Positions 1 to 9,700 of a DNA stretch of 14,959 nucleotides are shown here, one piece after another (position 1 is the stretch's first letter; each line of letters begins with the position of its first letter). Below the pieces are notes generated by a model, which was not told where the DNA came from, ran no database searches, and saw only the letters and a program-made list of their open reading frames with translations. A program made the position numbers and the translations under genes. The stretch covers positions 1 through 14,959 of the forward strand of contig CAMWWS010000024.1 in the NCBI GenBank assembly GCA_947178085.1, in the 5' to 3' direction. The stretch is from an uncultured Lachnospiraceae bacterium. Lineage in GTDB: Bacteria > Bacillota_A > Clostridia > Lachnospirales > Lachnospiraceae.

Positions 1-173
1 TCATGTAACTGTGTATGCATATATGTAGAAAAACTATGATAAAAACGCACCACAGTTATCATGTATAAGAATCAAGATTTGTTTTATTTCGTATATAATA
101 TCATATAACATAAAGTAATGCAAGATTTTTATATAAAATCCTGCATACCTTATCAACGTAGGAACTTATAATT
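1..173. other. AT-rich non-coding end of window, no gene
   Basis: This stretch lies downstream of the essC stop codon and no credible coding frame is visible in it. It is very AT-rich. It contains the terminator-like hairpin listed separately (119-145) and, at its left end, a 12-bp inverted repeat with a single bulge (2-13 against 51-63). I see no confident promoter: the TATAAT at 94-99 has no -35 partner at the usual distance. Confidence 0.6.
112..145 (-). terminator. Putative terminator hairpin after essC
   Basis: On the minus strand, about 28 bases after the essC stop, TGCAGGATTTT (145-135) pairs with AAAATCTTGCA (129-119) around a 5-base loop. This makes an 11-bp stem with one G-U pair. 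The following bases are TTACTTTA, a broken rather than clean T-tract, so termination efficiency is uncertain. The position at the end of a long unidirectional operon supports the call. Confidence 0.55.
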
Positions 174-3100
174 TCACCCTTTACATTCCGGAAGCTGTAC
201 CGTAATATATTCTCCGTTATGGAACAGCAGTCCCCTGCCCATTTGCGGATACTCACGCTGTGATCTGACAGGGAAGATATTTAAAGTCCCCTGAGGGCTC
301 AGTACCAGACCATGGGATGCCGCTTTTACCCACTTAGACAGCGTATCAAAGCCCTTGAGTTTCGCTGAATGCACGGTAATGATAATGCCAACGCCGCATT
401 CAGCCGCGTCGGTCATAATGCCATGTAGTTCTTCCGCAAAGGCGCTGCCAAAAGTCATAAACTTATCCATATCATCAATTACGATATAAACAGGCTTCTC
501 AGTCCGGTAATATGCAGACGCTGTTATAGCGCCGTTTTTATCCAGTTCCTGTTTGCAGCGAAGCTTTCTGTCTGCGGTAAGCTGCTTCATACAGTCCACA
601 AAGTCCTCAAATTCTTCCTCATCCTGGACATAGGTGATACCTTCCATGTCCTGATAGGAATGCAATTCCATAGATGCGGAATCAAACACATAGGCGCTTC
701 CGTAAGCTAAAATCTGATTCAGCAGAACCTTAACCATATTGGTCTTGCCTCTTCCGGTCTCTCCGATAATTACAAACGGAGACTGCATACATGTAAAGCC
801 TGCCTTAGTAACGGATTCAGCTTCAAGACCCACAGCAAGGTCAAAATGCTCTCTTCCGTCTGCATAATCAGGCAGCATCTCATACCGGAACTGTTCCGGA
901 AGAACCGGTATCCTCGGTGCCCGTCTGTCAGGATACTTGTCGGATATTTTCTGAATCAGTTCCTTTATTTTCCTGTTATACTCTATGTCGCTTCCAAACT
1001 TTACCATGGTGTAAATCTGCATGATATTCACATTGAGAGTCTTTACCAGCGCCCTTCCTCTTATCTCAGGCAGCTTGTATTCGCTTTTGCCCACCAGCGC
1101 ACTGGCTTCCGTACTGTCAAAAAGATAACCTGCAAGCTTTATTTTAAAATTATTGAGGATAGAATACTTGACGCCGCTTACCCTTGTCGCCGTAATAATC
1201 ATATAAATGCCGAGACCTGCGCCATCTCTTGAAAGTTTGGTGAAAAATTCCTCCACATCAGGACCTAATTCGCGTACCACGTCAAAGTTGTCAACGACAA
1301 TTACAACCGCCTTCAGCGGCTCATCATTTGTCTGATTATATACGGTAAAATTCTGCACCATTTTTTCGGCAAAAAGCTTCTTTCTTAATGCGACTTCGTC
1401 CTGTATTATATTGATGAATTTCCCAAGCTTCTCCATGTCATCATATAAGATATAGTCGGCGGTGTGCGGCATGGCGTTTAACGGTATCAGCGCACTGTTT
1501 CCGAAATCAAGGATATAGAAATTCAGGCTTTCCACCTGATTCTGCAAGGCAAGGCTTAAAACCGCCGTCATCAAAAACATTGTCTTTCCATATCCCGCGG
1601 AGGACATGAACACAATATTCCCCTCCTTTGCCAGATTGACGGAATATTCCTTCTGGAGCTGTTCTTCCGGGATGTCAATCATGCCGAACGGAATCGTAAG
1701 GTTTATATGTATGGTTTTATCATATGGCTGAATCTCATTCCAGCCTTCATTATCCGTAACAGTACTTAAAGGGCTTACCAGAACCTGCAACAGGGAAGGC
1801 AGCCATGGTCTTTTGACCTTTTCTACTCCTTCTTCTTCAAAGAGTTTCTTCAGGTAATCAATAGTCACGTCAAGCTGGGTTGCTTTGATGCCGCCATCTT
1901 CCCCGGCGCCGCTTAAATCTTCATTCAAAAGCTCTCCCTGTCCGAGGTCATTTAGCAGATAGACCCTGTTATCCTTAGTCTTTTTCGCTCCGTCTTCCAC
2001 AAACTCCGCGCCGCTCCACGCAGACTGGAATAATTCATAGATTTCATTGTTGCCCACCTGAAGATAAGCGCGTCCCGCCTGTGTAATATAAGCCGCATCT
2101 GGCGTCTTGATAATCTCGCGGCTGTCTGCTTCATCCTGAACCTTCAATGCCAGCTTAAACTTTGAGTTAGTCCATATCTGGTCGTTTACCACGCCTGTAG
2201 GCTTCTGTGTGGCAAGGATCAGATGGATGCCGAGGCTTCGCCCGATTCTCGCTGTGGAAACAAGCTCTGTCATAAAATCGGGCTGCTCTTTCTTCAATTC
2301 AGCAAACTCATCACTTATTAAGAAAAGATGCGGTATCGGCTCCTGCACTTCCCCATTCTTATACAGCTTATTATAGGAATTGATATGGTTCACGTTATAC
2401 TGTCCGAAAATTCTCTGGCGTCTTGCCAGCTCGCTTTTTATGGAAGCCATCGCCCTTTTGCTCTCGCTTCCATCCAGATTCGTAATCGTACCAAGCAGAT
2501 GCGGTAAATCCCTGAATAACCCAGCCATTCCGCCGCCCTTATAGTCAATCAGAAGAAATCCCACTTCATAAGGGTGGAAATTGACTGCAAGTGATAAAAT
2601 ATACGACTGTATGATTTCCGACTTGCCGGAGCCTGTAGTTCCTGCCACGAGTCCGTGCGGACCGTGTGCTTTTTCATGCAGGTTTAGGAAAACGATATCA
2701 TCCTCAGCCCTTACGCCCAGCGGAACCGCAAGGGATTTATGGGACTGGTTCTTTCCCCACCTTTCCTCAGAATGGAACTCCTCCGGTTTCTTCACACCGT
2801 ACATTTCAAAAAAGGTAATGCTCTCCGGTATCTTGGACGTAACCCCCTGGTCGTGAACCAGCACACTTAAGTTCCTTGCCATCCACTCCAGGTTGCAGTC
2901 GCCCACATGGTTTAAACGGAAGCGTTTGTTTACTACCTTATTTTCATTCAATAACAAATCAGCTTCTTCCGAATCATGTATCTCTACAACAGTCCCTATG
3001 ATTTCCGGCAGATTTCCCCTTAAATAACTGGTATAAATCACGGAAAATCCAAGGTCCCTGCCTGATTTATTCAGGTATTCCATAATGGAATGGTCCATAA

Positions 3101-4541
3101 TCAACTTCGGTTCATCAATGATAAATACGAAATGAGGCAGAAAGCGTGACTGTTTATTGCTCTCCTCAACCTTCAGCTTTCTGTCTTTTAATATCTGGAA
3201 CAGGCTGCCGAGAACCTGGTCGCGCATCTGCTCGGAATTGATATCGCCGGACATGTTGAGACTCTTTATCGTCAGATGCGGATACCACCGCATCCAACGG
3301 AACTCATCATTGTACTTCTTATTATGTATCAATATGATCTGCAAATCATGGTAGCTCTGCTGGAAAGTCAACTGTGCCACGATCAGCTTCAACTGATCTA
3401 TAATAATATCCTTTTCTCCTACCAGTCCAAGATGTGCGTTCTTAAGGCTTACAGTTACCGCCTTATCATCAATATAAGAGAATTTCTCAGCAAGAAGCTT
3501 CGCCTTCTTGTCCAGCTCGTCTTCTTCCATTTTCAGTTCATCATCCTGATATCTGACTGAAAAAGACGCTTTTTCCCTGCGCTTGCCCAGTGATATTTCC
3601 AGAAAGTCATCATCTTCCGCACTCCGTTCATAGATGCGGCTGCTGTAGCTTCCTGTCATCTTCTCAATATCCGCTATGTCCGGATAATTATAGTGATAGG
3701 CCCTCTCCTCTTCCTGATACAGCTCATTAAGTTCCTTCCGTTTTCTGAGCAGATAGTCCATGTACAGGTCACTGCGTGCCTTGTTTTTCTCCCTGCACTC
3801 CTTCTTGTCATTAATATAACCGGTAATAGAAAAGAACAGCGTCATCAAAGTTGACGCAATAGACATGAGTACAAAAATACCTCTGTTCATTACGATGGCA
3901 ATCACTATCGTGATACACAGCATAATGACCGGAGGCACAATAGTCTGAACCAGACTGCCCTTGGGCATGGATGCCTCTGCCGGCGGATGATTGATTTCCA
4001 CCTTCTTATCCGGAGCATGCATGATCAGCCGGGGCGACCTCGTGAAATGCGGGAAACCATCAAACGGCGTCTTTACGGCATCACATTCAGGCAGCAGAAC
4101 CTCTGTTTTATCCATATCGGAAAAGACATCAACAAAGCCGTCGTAGTAGATAATAAGCACGTTTTCAATGAGTATCAGGTCACCGGCAGCTAACGTATAT
4201 TCCAGGTCCATGTCAGCGTTATCAAGCTTTTTCCGGTTTAAAAATAAAAGGCCCTCAGAAGCATTTCCAAACACTTTAAACCTTCCATCTTCTATGGATA
4301 CAATATAATCCATATCCGGGATATTTATGTCCCCGTCCTTTTTCATAACGGCAATTTTTCCCTGATGCTCGAAGCGGCGCGGGGAATCCGGCATGTACAT
4401 GACCTGCTCCCCGCTATCTGTATTACCCCATCTGTTCGCTTCAAGCTCCTTAATCCGGTATTCCTTCCCCTGGTAAGTAACTTCGCCCTGAACCGGCAGC
4501 TGCTCGTAACCGTTCTGTGTTGTTATCAATATGTATTCCAT
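174..4541 (-). CDS. essC: Type VII secretion motor ATPase EssC (FtsK/SpoIIIE family)
   Basis: This is the membrane-bound motor that recognises and drives substrates through the T7SSb channel. The 1455 residues match the usual EssC length. Two FHA-like beta domains fill roughly residues 1-170, followed by two membrane segments around 200-245. A nucleotide-binding-like domain without a Walker motif lies near 365-510. Three FtsK/SpoIIIE-type ATPase domains follow. D1 has Walker A GTTGSGKS (634-641) and Walker B LFLISDE ending at D744-E745. D2 has SSAGYGKT (980-987) and a Walker B ending VVDN (D1084-N1085). D3 has GETGRGKT (1260-1267) and VIDD (D1356-D1357). Only D1 has the classical DE pair, so D2 and D3 may be regulatory or substrate-binding. 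The ATG is 4 bases after the essB stop, with GAGG inside the end of essB, so translation is probably coupled. The C-terminal ATPase domain is known to vary with effector repertoire in other Firmicutes. Confidence 0.96.
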   Translation of the reverse strand: MEYILITTQNGYEQLPVQGEVTYQGKEYRIKELEANRWGNTDSGEQVMYMPDSPRRFEHQGKIAVMKKDGDINIPDMDYIVSIEDGRFKVFGNASEGLLFLNRKKLDNADMDLEYTLAAGDLILIENVLIIYYDGFVDVFSDMDKTEVLLPECDAVKTPFDGFPHFTRSPRLIMHAPDKKVEINHPPAEASMPKGSLVQTIVPPVIMLCITIVIAIVMNRGIFVLMSIASTLMTLFFSITGYINDKKECREKNKARSDLYMDYLLRKRKELNELYQEEERAYHYNYPDIADIEKMTGSYSSRIYERSAEDDDFLEISLGKRREKASFSVRYQDDELKMEEDELDKKAKLLAEKFSYIDDKAVTVSLKNAHLGLVGEKDIIIDQLKLIVAQLTFQQSYHDLQIILIHNKKYNDEFRWMRWYPHLTIKSLNMSGDINSEQMRDQVLGSLFQILKDRKLKVEESNKQSRFLPHFVFIIDEPKLIMDHSIMEYLNKSGRDLGFSVIYTSYLRGNLPEIIGTVVEIHDSEEADLLLNENKVVNKRFRLNHVGDCNLEWMARNLSVLVHDQGVTSKIPESITFFEMYGVKKPEEFHSEERWGKNQSHKSLAVPLGVRAEDDIVFLNLHEKAHGPHGLVAGTTGSGKSEIIQSYILSLAVNFHPYEVGFLLIDYKGGGMAGLFRDLPHLLGTITNLDGSESKRAMASIKSELARRQRIFGQYNVNHINSYNKLYKNGEVQEPIPHLFLISDEFAELKKEQPDFMTELVSTARIGRSLGIHLILATQKPTGVVNDQIWTNSKFKLALKVQDEADSREIIKTPDAAYITQAGRAYLQVGNNEIYELFQSAWSGAEFVEDGAKKTKDNRVYLLNDLGQGELLNEDLSGAGEDGGIKATQLDVTIDYLKKLFEEEGVEKVKRPWLPSLLQVLVSPLSTVTDNEGWNEIQPYDKTIHINLTIPFGMIDIPEEQLQKEYSVNLAKEGNIVFMSSAGYGKTMFLMTAVLSLALQNQVESLNFYILDFGNSALIPLNAMPHTADYILYDDMEKLGKFINIIQDEVALRKKLFAEKMVQNFTVYNQTNDEPLKAVVIVVDNFDVVRELGPDVEEFFTKLSRDGAGLGIYMIITATRVSGVKYSILNNFKIKLAGYLFDSTEASALVGKSEYKLPEIRGRALVKTLNVNIMQIYTMVKFGSDIEYNRKIKELIQKISDKYPDRRAPRIPVLPEQFRYEMLPDYADGREHFDLAVGLEAESVTKAGFTCMQSPFVIIGETGRGKTNMVKVLLNQILAYGSAYVFDSASMELHSYQDMEGITYVQDEEEFEDFVDCMKQLTADRKLRCKQELDKNGAITASAYYRTEKPVYIVIDDMDKFMTFGSAFAEELHGIMTDAAECGVGIIITVHSAKLKGFDTLSKWVKAASHGLVLSPQGTLNIFPVRSQREYPQMGRGLLFHNGEYITVQLPECKG

Positions 4542-4545
4542 ATGT

Positions 4546-5697
4546 TTATTCCTCTGTCAGTGTTGAAAATTCTTCTTTCAATGGTTTCAATTTATTATCA
4601 ATATTCGATAAACGGTCATTCTTCTCCTGTCCCGATAAAGAAGAGTCATTTTCTACGACCGCTTTTTCTTTCAGGTATGCATATAAAAGAAGCTGGTCGC
4701 TGGATTCCTGCATCGCGATATCCGCCGCCTTTTCCGTGTCAAGACGGTTGATATATATCCAGTATTCCATTATCTTCTCGTCTCCGTTCAGGGAAATAGT
4801 GTTGAGGATGTTCCGCATGTTGATGTCGCTGAAACTTTCGCACCTGACGCAGGAATACGCCAGAATGTATTTCTGGTATACGTTCATCCTCTCCACTTTG
4901 ACAGCTTCCATCGCTTCTACCGTGCCGTTGTAATCCGACTGCATATATGCTTCATTGGCGGCAATGACGGCGTCCTTATATGGGCGCTCCCATAGAAAAA
5001 GCCACCCGAGAAAGGCCAGAGCCGCAACAGACAGTACGCCCATTATCCCCAGCGCAATCTTACTTCCCCGGCTCCCTGCTTTGGAAACCTCCACATAGCG
5101 TTCTTCATGAATCTTCTTATAATGAAAATACTCATCATGCAGCCTGTCCAGAATCTGTCCTACGTCAGTACACTCCATAATCCCGCCAAGAAACCTGTCC
5201 TCAGCAAGTAGGTCCTGTCCGCCCTTGTCATAGTCCTCAAACTTATATTTCTTTATCAGGGTGCAGCCAATCAGGGACTTGTATTCCCGCATGAATTCCT
5301 CCTGCGAGTATCCGCTATCAGCGCCGTAGACATCTCTGGTTTTTACATACACCCTGCCCTGAATGTCATAGTAGAGGTTTTCCGGCGCAAGGGTAAAGCG
5401 GTACATCTGTGCCCTCTGCTCCAGTCTGCCTGCATCTATCAGGGCTGAGAACATCAGCTCCTTTGGCTCACGTCTTATGCCCGTCCAGGGGAGCAGGTTA
5501 TTAATCTCATAGGTCATTATCAGGCTTTCTTTTTCCTCTTCCATGGAGCAGTTCAGGAATCCGTCCTGTGCTCTTACAAGTTTCTTTAGTTCAAACTCAT
5601 TGGAGGCGGTAAGCTTGGATTTTCTGATGGTTTCCTTTATGACTCCGCTTTCTTCTGCCGCATGGCGGGCTCGGCGGGTTGGTTTCTTTTGAATCAT
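4546..5697 (-). CDS. essB: Type VII secretion protein EssB/YukC
   Basis: EssB is the single-pass membrane scaffold of T7SSb. It has a cytoplasmic pseudokinase-like domain and an extracytoplasmic helical domain, and it contacts EssC. The 383-residue protein shows this plan: a cytoplasmic N-terminal region of about 210 residues including an INNLLPW segment, one transmembrane helix at about 214-236 (IALGIMGVLSVAALAFLGW) and an acidic, helical C-terminal part of about 145 residues. The very basic start (KKPTRRARH) before the folded domain is compatible with a cytoplasmic N-terminus. The ATG at 5697 is supported by AAGGGG six bases upstream. The gene follows the second immunity candidate after 56 bases and precedes essC by 4 bases. 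Family assignment rests on architecture and adjacency to essC, both strong. Confidence 0.92.
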   Translation of the reverse strand: MIQKKPTRRARHAAEESGVIKETIRKSKLTASNEFELKKLVRAQDGFLNCSMEEEKESLIMTYEINNLLPWTGIRREPKELMFSALIDAGRLEQRAQMYRFTLAPENLYYDIQGRVYVKTRDVYGADSGYSQEEFMREYKSLIGCTLIKKYKFEDYDKGGQDLLAEDRFLGGIMECTDVGQILDRLHDEYFHYKKIHEERYVEVSKAGSRGSKIALGIMGVLSVAALAFLGWLFLWERPYKDAVIAANEAYMQSDYNGTVEAMEAVKVERMNVYQKYILAYSCVRCESFSDINMRNILNTISLNGDEKIMEYWIYINRLDTEKAADIAMQESSDQLLLYAYLKEKAVVENDSSLSGQEKNDRLSNIDNKLKPLKEEFSTLTEE

Positions 5698-5753
5698 GGT
5701 TTTCCCCTTTTATTTTGGATTTAGTTTGTCTGCTTGGTATATTGACAGCGATG

Positions 5754-6233
5754 CTATGCAGGATCAGACACCTGAACCTCAATGCCGGTTTCTTCATATA
5801 TGTATTGAAAAAATTCATTTAACTGTTTTCGTGAATAGTATCCAAACACATATCCTGTTCTTTCTTTATCCTTCAACTGAAAATACGCCACCGCGGCATC
5901 AGCTCTGGCTTTTTTGTTATAATATTCCACGGAATATAATTCTATTTCTTCAAGCAGGAATTCATCTTTTTTAATTTTAAATTGTCCCGTTACTAAGCCA
6001 TGCGCTATGACAACCTTACCATTTCCATACATAATACTATATTGGCGATATATGGCTATAGTGCCACATAACACAACTAAACTTAACAAAATTGTAACGA
6101 TCAGAGCATATATAAAAAGACCTGTCATACCTCTCTTCTTGCCGAATACAGTCGAATAAATAAGTATAACTTCTGGTATTATTGCTTTTGACAGACAAAA
6201 TATTATCGCTCCTCTGGCTTTTATCGTTTTCAT
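5754..6233 (-). CDS. Probable membrane immunity protein, paralogue 2
   Basis: This 159-residue protein is a paralogue of its upstream neighbour. It has two hydrophobic helices (about residues 8-30 and 38-62) and then a soluble C-terminal domain. The two proteins share YGNG-VVI, EFLLEEI, FQLKD, a Tyr-rich strand and a final helix ending ETGI with a terminal PA. The C-terminal domain resembles a small beta sandwich closed by a helix (PH-like), which is inference from the pattern. The frame is open further upstream to 6317, but I chose ATG 6233: it has AAAGGAG five bases upstream, lies 19 bases after the previous stop, and aligns with the MKT start of the paralogue. Placement just after a polymorphic toxin gene, in duplicate, is typical of immunity genes. 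The gene is AT-rich compared with essB. Function is inferred from context. Confidence 0.75.
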   Translation of the reverse strand: MKTIKARGAIIFCLSKAIIPEVILIYSTVFGKKRGMTGLFIYALIVTILLSLVVLCGTIAIYRQYSIMYGNGKVVIAHGLVTGQFKIKKDEFLLEEIELYSVEYYNKKARADAAVAYFQLKDKERTGYVFGYYSRKQLNEFFQYIYEETGIEVQVSDPA

Positions 6234-6238
6234 ACGCT

Positions 6239-6245
6239 CTCCTTT
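6239..6245 (-). promoter_or_regulatory. Ribosome binding site fixing the start of immunity paralogue 2
   Basis: The minus strand reads AAAGGAG here, five bases before the ATG at 6233. It supports the short 159-residue product over the longer open frame starting at 6317, which would overlap the neighbouring gene by 65 bases. Confidence 0.7.
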
Positions 6246-6252
6246 CTTATGA

Positions 6253-6780
6253 TCATGCTGGCTTAGAATTCTGAAACACAATTCCGGTCTCATCTTGTAT
6301 GTATTTCCAAAACTCAACTGTTTGCTTAGCTGTATAGAACATTATCTCATACCCTATTCTTTTCCCATCTTTCAACTGAAAAAAAACTTCCCTTGGAAAT
6401 TTTCCTTCATTGGTATAATGATATTCTACATAATGGCCTAAAGCCTGAAGTGACAGACCGTATGCAACTATTTCCTCAAGCAAAAATTCGTCTTCCCTGC
6501 GTTTCCATTTTCCCACTGCTTTACCATCTACACGCTCTTTACTGACACGACTAATGACAACTCTTCCGTTTCCATATCTAATCCAATGTGGAATATATAG
6601 TTTTCCACCGATATATACTCCAAATAAAATTAAAATAATTTCAATGATTATCACACCTATACAATCATCTATTCTTCCTTGTAAAAAAGCTTCTACACCT
6701 ATAAGAATAAACATAAAACTTGGAGCTACAGGAACAACAATAGCTAATACCAATGCTGATTTTGCATGTAATGTTTTCAT
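6253..6780 (-). CDS. Probable membrane immunity protein, paralogue 1
   Basis: The 175-residue protein starts MKTLHAKSA. Two strongly hydrophobic helices follow (about residues 9-32 and 38-60), then a soluble domain of about 110 residues. It shares the YGNG-VVI, DEFLLEEI, FFQLKD, IGY and YIQDETGI motifs with the next gene, so the pair arose by duplication or by serial capture of related genes. It is the first gene after the Rhs toxin. The toxin stop (TAA) overlaps the TAAGGGG ribosome binding site, and only 13 bases separate the stop from this ATG, so expression is tightly linked. A cognate immunity gene directly 3' of the toxin is the usual Rhs arrangement. A membrane-anchored immunity protein suggests that the toxin acts at or in the membrane. 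I do not recognise a named family. Confidence 0.78.
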   Translation of the reverse strand: MKTLHAKSALVLAIVVPVAPSFMFILIGVEAFLQGRIDDCIGVIIIEIILILFGVYIGGKLYIPHWIRYGNGRVVISRVSKERVDGKAVGKWKRREDEFLLEEIVAYGLSLQALGHYVEYHYTNEGKFPREVFFQLKDGKRIGYEIMFYTAKQTVEFWKYIQDETGIVFQNSKPA

Positions 6781-6793
6781 ATTTCTTTACCCC

Positions 6794-9700
6794 TTATTCT
6801 TTAGCGAAATTATCATCAGAAGGTTTTTTTAATTCCTCAACTGTTATATCAACTCCTCCAACAATCTCATCCCAGGTAATAGATGCTAAAGATCCGGTTG
6901 AAAGCGAAAATCCCCCGTCAAATAAAGATTGCCATAATATAGTCGCCAACCTCTCACTTCCTACAGTATTTGCGACACTCCAGCCTACAGTAGCATTAGT
7001 AGCATTACTCCATATAGTATTCAACATACCACCTACTAAAAACTGTGTTCCTCCTGCTACGACAGCCGACTCACCCATTCTCATAAGACTTTTTTGCTCT
7101 TCTGCCGATTTGTCTGAATTGTTTAAATAATCAGTAACTAAACTTCCCGCTGCACCTCCTGCTGCATAGAAGGTTCTGGGCAAAGCCCAAGTACCTAATG
7201 AGGATATAGCGCCATTTATTGCCCCCCCGCAAAAACCATTAACAAAACTTCCACTATCAGTAACCACATTGGACACGCCTCCAACAACACCACCTACTGC
7301 CGCTCCTGCTACAGTCACTGTAACCACAGCAGCTGCCGTAGCTTCTGCTGCAGCAATGGTAGCAGTAGTTGTTATCCCTGCTGCTACCGCTGCCGCACCA
7401 ATTGCTGGTACTGCTACTGCGGCAACCACAGCAACTCCAGCTACAAATGCAACCGTTGCTGCCACCTTAACCCATGTAGGCCACAATCCATCCAAATCCA
7501 CTAAATCCAGCGGTCTATTCCAGCAATATCCATAATTATTCAAAGTGAACGGAGCCTCTATATACCCTTTTACAAAATCTTCACTAATAAACCGTCCCAA
7601 ACCGGCATCATATCTTCTTGCCTGGGCAAAATACAATCCTCCTGCTTCGTCCATCTGATATCCGGTAAATCCAAATGGCTGCAATGGACTTTGGAAAACA
7701 TCCTCCTTTTTATTAAGTGACAGACCAAATTCATCATATCCATATAGTTCTCTGCTCTTTCCCCTCTCATCCATTAAATACATCGGGCTGCCAAGTACAT
7801 CCTGAACGTAATAGCTTTCCATCCCTGATTCTTCCATTGCAGTAACGTTATCATCCCAATAGAAAGTCTGATTTTTGTCTTTTGTTTCCAGACATAGCAT
7901 ATTATGGTAGACTCTCGTCAAGTCAATAGTATAGCGTATTTTCTCTTCCGGTTTTTCTGACAATGTTTTATCTGACAGTATATCAGCAGAATCAGCACCT
8001 TCTTTTCCCATTCTCCAAATATCCTGTCCCACTCTTTGCCCCAGACCATTATACCTATATTCCGCTTTCTTTATCAGACTGTTTACTATTTCAGCAGAGC
8101 TGCTCATCCGGTTTGCTGCATCAAAGGTAAACTGTTTTACTATTTCCCCGCCGATACTAACTTCCGTCATATTTCCACGCCGGTCATAACTATAGGTTTT
8201 TTCCAGTTCATTATCAATTTCTGAAATCAATTGATTTTTTTCATTATATCGATATCGTATAATTCTTTCCGTTTCATCTTCATACTCTTTCTTTATGATA
8301 CGATTTCCAAAAGCATCATAGTCATATTCTCTTAACAGTTTGCCATTTCCGGTCACCTGAATAAGCCGGTTCAGGGCATCATAAGTATAGCCGAAGCTTC
8401 CATTATCAGCTTCCATTTCATTTCGATTTTTTTCTATCAGTATCTTATTTCCCACAGCATCATAATGATACTTATAGATTTCTGAAAACTCTTCTCCTTC
8501 ATGGCGAATCTGCTGTATTCTACCCATTTCATTATATGTGTAAGACGTAACAACACCGTTTGGCAGTTCCTTTTCAGCCAGTCTTCCTATCTCATCATAC
8601 TTATATCCTATGCTTCCTTTTCCGGTTGCAAGCCTTTCCAACAGTCCATTACTATTATAACTGTACTCTGCCTTCTGTCCGTTTGGATAGGTCAAAACTT
8701 TCTTCTCATTCCCGGTTCCCCACTCATAAGATACTGTTTTTCCATCCGGTTCCGTCACTGACAATGTTCTTCCTAAGGCATCGCTTATAATCTTAGTCGT
8801 TCCATTCCAGTCTTTAACCTCTTCCAGATGGTGCAGGGCATCATAAGAGAGCATGACACTCCTGCCGTCTCCGTATAGGATTTCTGACAGTTCTCCTGTA
8901 GCCGCATAACCAAACCGTGTGTGCAGGTTTTCTTTATCCAGTTTTTCCGTCATTCTTCCGTTTTTATCATAGGTATAATGTTCCACGCCTCCTGCCGGAT
9001 CTGTGACTTTAATTATCTGTCCATTCAGATTCCATTCATACATAGTAATCTGATTGCCGCTCTCGCCTGTTTTCTCTATCTTTATCAGATTCCCCATACT
9101 GTCATAATTATAACACGTTTCATTTCCCAGCGCATCCGTAACTTTTTTCAGTTTTCCGTTTGGCGAGTATTCATAATCAGTCGTATTCCCGTTTTCATCC
9201 GTAAATTGTTTTAGATTTCCAACACTGTCATACTGAAATACCTGCTTTCCTACTGCCGTAATCTGACTGATTACACGGTTCAGGGCATCATAAGCATAGC
9301 GGATTTCTTTTCCTATACCATCAGTAACGGATATGATATTTCCATTTCCATCATACTTGTACTGAAAACTGCTGCCATCCGCTTTATATACATTTTTTAA
9401 TAATCCGTTTTGATAAACATACCTTTCCGTTGTTCCATTCGGATATATAATTTTCTCTATCTTGCCGGTTGATGTATATTCAAAGACTGTTTTATTTCCA
9501 AGTACATCCGTTTCACTGATACGTCTTCCCATCTCATCATAAGTGTAACGTATGCAGTTTCCAAGAGCATCCGTAATACTTTCAAGATTCCCTTCCGAAT
9601 CATACTCATAGTGTTTCCCTGTTCCATCCGGTGTCTGTATGTCTGTCATCCGATTCAGTGCATCATAAATGAAAGATGTCTTATTTCCCTCAGCATCCGT

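Noticed and set aside
5698..5753. Possible separate promoter in front of essB
   Set aside because: The 56-base gap has no convincing -35/-10 pair with proper spacing; only the ribosome binding site is clear.
6234..6317. Longer N-terminus (187 residues) for the second immunity candidate
   Set aside because: It would overlap the previous gene by 65 bases. ATG 6233 has a good ribosome binding site and aligns with the paralogue's MKT start.
7269..7535. Plus-strand open frame of 88 codons rich in Ala and Thr
   Set aside because: It is a composition shadow of the Ala/Val-rich tip of the Rhs toxin on the other strand. It has no plausible ribosome binding site and low-complexity content.
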